From JASSUD01 sp031963415 (GTDB taxonomy: Bacteria; Pseudomonadota; Gammaproteobacteria; Burkholderiales; Burkholderiaceae): a DNA stretch of 64,000 bases. The position numbers and the translations under genes were made by a program. Below are positions 61,450-64,000 of this stretch, piece after piece (within the stretch, counting starts at the first letter, position 1; every line of letters begins with the position of its first letter). The notes beneath the pieces are model-generated. The model saw nothing but the letters and a program-made list of their open reading frames with translations. It did not search any database and was not told the DNA's origin. The DNA lies in the NCBI GenBank assembly GCA_031963415.1, contig JASSUI010000001.1:1736001-1800000 (forward strand), read 5' to 3'.

Positions 61450-63861
61450 CTAAAATGAGTTTTCATCCGCTAGCAACCGTTCATCACTAGAGTCAAGTTC
61501 AGACACGGATAGCTCAGAATCTGAGTCGCTTTGAAATGTTTGTTCATTAGCGAAATCTCCAGAAACTTGTGGCTGATTAAGTATTTCTTGGGAGTAGATG
61601 AAATCAGCATCTTGGGTTTGGAGAAAAATGTTCACAACATCTCTTCGTCCGCGCTCATGAGCAGTCGCTAGCACGGCTTCTGCTCCGCCATCTAATCGGG
61701 TTAGCAAGCTATTGACCCTTGGGTAATCTATAGAATATCCCATCATAGAAGAGTTCAGCGCTAACCTTTGCTCACGCGAAGCTACTAGTTTGAGCAGTTC
61801 TAAATTCGCGTCACTGTGTGATGTGTCAAAGTGTTGGCTTTCAATAAGAGTGTTAAATACCTCAGGAAGCTCATTTGCGATGGCCATAATCATCGGGGCC
61901 AGTTGATACTGTAGCGTAGGCAGATGAATAGGTGCTGCATATATATCTGCACCGCACCCAACTAAAAGTTCGACTATATCGGGATAATTATTATAAATTG
62001 CACGATTTAGCGGACTCCAGCGCCCAGAAAAAACATTTGTTTTTGCTCCGTGCTTTAACAAAAGGCGCACCATGTTGTAGCGATCTTGTGCTTCGCCTTC
62101 TGCGTCTATTGCCTGAAGTAACGGAACCCATGTGCCGCCATCATTGAGCTTTATTGGCTTACCTGGTAGCTCCAACAAATATTTAGCTGTATCGAAGCAA
62201 AGCTCAGAAATTGCCGTATTTAATAGCTCTTCTTTAAGGTTATCAAACACGTCTTCACTTTTATCGACTATAAACTCTAATACAGAAGGGTCGCCACACG
62301 CGGTTGCGAGGTGTAATAAATCTATTTTATGTTTATCAAACAGTTCTTCTGTGCGATTAGCTAAAAGTAACTTAAGCATATCGACACTGCCATTACGAAC
62401 CGCAATATGTAGAAGAGTGCATGGGCGCTCTTCGTCACCACGCCATTCTTGATTTGCTACTGCGTTATGTTCGAGCAAATATGCAGCTATTTCTACAGCT
62501 GAATAAGTCACTGCGTCATATAGAGCAAGGCCTTTAGATATTTGTTGAAACGCTCGTATGTTGCCGGATTCTATATTCGCCGCGCGTTCTACTAAATATT
62601 TGACGTTATCAAGTTTTTGATGTCTAACGGCAAGCTGCAAGGCATAGGAGTCATCTGCTGAATTACGTTGCTGTAACAAAGTTATGCTATTAGCAGCTAC
62701 TTTCTCTGCCTTTTCAGCTACGGCATCGCATGTATCTAACAAGAGCTTGAGAATTTCAGGGCTCTGATGTTGAGCTGCAGCTAAGAAAGGGGTGTCGCCA
62801 TACATATCAACTATGTCTAAGTTGATGCCTTGTTCTATTAGAAATTTAATCATTTCTACATGGCCTTCCAATATTGCGCCATGCAATGCACTCCCTCCTG
62901 CTCTGCTACGCACGTTGATACTTACGCCGTCATTAAGAAGTTCCTTGACTCGATCCATATCGTCATCTGCAGCCGCCCAATATAAAAGATGATACTTAAA
63001 TAAAGGGAGACCAGCTTCATCGACGGCGTCTAAGCGGGTTTTACTTAAAAATATGTCTCCTATTATTTGTTTTCTAGTCACCTCATCGATAGGTGTATCC
63101 ACAGTAAGTTCACCGTCAATATTGATAATTACATTGTTGAATATCTCAAAAATTTCGCGGTTAACCTTATTAGGTGGAATTCGTAGAAATGCGACTATAT
63201 TAGGAGTAGCTTCCTGCCTAAGCAGAATAGACAGATTATTAAAAATAGAAGAGGCGTGTTCTGGAGATAGCGTTCCGTTTTGATCTATTACCCCCGGCAG
63301 TGTCGATAGATCAACCGTCTCAATCTCTAACGAATTGAGTAACCCAATCTTTTCCAAGTCCTTCAATGTGCGTAGTTTATTGCCAGAGAAAAGCATATTG
63401 GCAATCGCCATGAGATTGCCTCTTAATGGCTTTAAGCGGCCGCGGTTAAATAGCATTTCTCGGATAAGGCGATTGCGCTGATTGGCATAGTTGACATCTT
63501 TGTGATCAAAGGCGCGGTTATAGGGCAATTTAAATAGTTTTTGCGCCTCTTTATTATTTTCCGGTTTAAACGTCTTAAATAAGATAGAGCAACAAATTCG
63601 AAAATGGGTTGTATTCACCAGCGAGAAATTTCTAAAGTCATCCATCGTTGATAACCTCTCTGCGATGAGTATCCAAATCTCAAGATGTAATGACGGTTTA
63701 TTGGACTGGGCAATGAGTGGCTTTTGAGAGGTATTGCTTTGGGGGGACGCCTCTTCAGAAGATATCTGAGTATCTTCGTTAGATAGAGGGTAGCTGAAAG
63801 ATTTTGCTATGGAGTAAAAGGAAAACTTGTTCGAAGACACTCCAGGTAACTGACCTGTCAT
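61450..63861 (-). CDS. F-box-like and ankyrin-repeat protein
   Basis: 803 residues. An F-box-like segment lies at about 54-95 (SLHLEIWILIAERLSTMDDF ... FSLVNTTHFRICC). A helical region follows, then about ten ankyrin repeats at 290-660 (ALHGAILEGHVEMIKFLIEQ, DTPFLAAAQHQSPEILKLLL, TLLHIAVRNGSVDMLKLLLA), and an acidic Ser-rich C-terminus (SDSELSVSELDSSDERLL). The plan is that of effectors of intracellular bacteria that hijack host ubiquitin ligases. AAAGG lies ten bases before ATG 63861. It lies beyond the tRNA fragment, so it may be chromosomal. Secretion is not shown. Confidence 0.85.
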   Translation of the reverse strand: MTGQLPGVSSNKFSFYSIAKSFSYPLSNEDTQISSEEASPQSNTSQKPLIAQSNKPSLHLEIWILIAERLSTMDDFRNFSLVNTTHFRICCSILFKTFKPENNKEAQKLFKLPYNRAFDHKDVNYANQRNRLIREMLFNRGRLKPLRGNLMAIANMLFSGNKLRTLKDLEKIGLLNSLEIETVDLSTLPGVIDQNGTLSPEHASSIFNNLSILLRQEATPNIVAFLRIPPNKVNREIFEIFNNVIINIDGELTVDTPIDEVTRKQIIGDIFLSKTRLDAVDEAGLPLFKYHLLYWAAADDDMDRVKELLNDGVSINVRSRAGGSALHGAILEGHVEMIKFLIEQGINLDIVDMYGDTPFLAAAQHQSPEILKLLLDTCDAVAEKAEKVAANSITLLQQRNSADDSYALQLAVRHQKLDNVKYLVERAANIESGNIRAFQQISKGLALYDAVTYSAVEIAAYLLEHNAVANQEWRGDEERPCTLLHIAVRNGSVDMLKLLLANRTEELFDKHKIDLLHLATACGDPSVLEFIVDKSEDVFDNLKEELLNTAISELCFDTAKYLLELPGKPIKLNDGGTWVPLLQAIDAEGEAQDRYNMVRLLLKHGAKTNVFSGRWSPLNRAIYNNYPDIVELLVGCGADIYAAPIHLPTLQYQLAPMIMAIANELPEVFNTLIESQHFDTSHSDANLELLKLVASREQRLALNSSMMGYSIDYPRVNSLLTRLDGGAEAVLATAHERGRRDVVNIFLQTQDADFIYSQEILNQPQVSGDFANEQTFQSDSDSELSVSELDSSDERLLADENSF

Positions 63862-64000
63862 ATTTATTGCCTTTTGTGGATAGGTTAAAGGACTTTCTTT
63901 CTACTTTCTAAGAAAAATCTTAATATACATAAGTTAAGGTCTTTAAAGTATCCACTTTTCAAAAATCTTATAAATCTCTTGTTTTTTTATAAAGATTTGT

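Noticed and set aside
1..64000. Insertion sequence transposases or an integrase
   Set aside because: None of the reading frames shows DDE, HUH-transposase or tyrosine/serine recombinase motifs; the integrase is expected outside the window.

Overview
The window reads as most of one integrative and conjugative element (ICE), or an ICE-like plasmid, joined at about 61.0 kb to what looks like host chromosome. The transfer genes are of the F-type/SXT-R391 kind: MobH relaxase TraI, TraD, a DUF4400 protein, TraLEKBVA-C, a TrbC-TraW fusion, TraU, TraN, TraF, TraH and TraG. The host is probably an intracellular gram-negative proteobacterium. Three things point to a Burkholderiaceae endosymbiont of the Mycoavidus/Glomeribacter type: eukaryote-like proteins (F-box plus LRR, F-box plus ankyrin, NACHT-WD40), HicA, HicB and PaaA2-type sequences that look beta-proteobacterial, and a tRNA-Arg(ACG) 3' end. 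This is an inference from gene content; no 16S or core gene is present.

Layout. 0.4-6.4 kb (+): traF-traH-traG. 6.4-20.6 kb: an accessory region with an Rpn-family nuclease and the remnant of a second one, a Dam methylase, a ParE-type toxin-antitoxin pair, an aspartate-type APC permease, several unrecognised membrane/coiled-coil proteins, an XRE regulator and two related structured non-coding repeats. 20.7-29.4 kb (-): a maintenance module of ten consecutive genes (TOPRIM primase-like, two ArdB-type antirestriction proteins, CobT-like VWA, DUF3150, truncated Bet recombinase, CobS-like AAA ATPase and small unknowns). 29.7 kb (+): an AcaB/DUF1845-like regulator. 30.9-44.4 kb (-): the large traL-to-traN operon, with tightly overlapping start and stop codons. 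45.0-50.7 kb (+): a 1,899-residue NACHT-WD40 protein. 50.7-55.6 kb (-): traI-traD-DUF4400. 55.7-56.4 kb: HicAB. 56.4-60.6 kb: an unknown protein, an F-box/LRR protein and a winged-helix Rep-like protein with a candidate antisense RNA. 61.01-61.06 kb: a truncated tRNA-Arg 3' end with a terminator, the likely att junction. 61.4-63.9 kb: an F-box/ankyrin protein.

Regulation is the most novel part. (1) All ten genes of the 20.7-29.4 kb module carry a structured 5' leader. Each leader has a G/C-rich hairpin whose loop usually resembles the Shine-Dalgarno region, then an anti-Shine-Dalgarno segment, then the Shine-Dalgarno/start region. The anti-SD segment could pair with either neighbour. The sequences differ completely from gene to gene while the pairings are kept, which suggests a family of cis-acting two-state RNA switches. 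(2) A 17-bp palindrome (TTCCCC-N5-GGGGAA and variants) occurs six times. It lies 64-67 nt upstream of each of the three transfer operons, and also upstream of the AcaB-like gene, dam and an unknown gene. This looks like the operator of one element-wide regulator.

Other oddities: a von Willebrand A domain inside TraN; TraC split into two overlapping frames after Walker B; and WD40 blades in exact 126-bp units that vary mainly at the few positions expected to face ligand. Coordinates and pairings were read by eye. Family assignments come from recognised motifs and gene order, without database searches.
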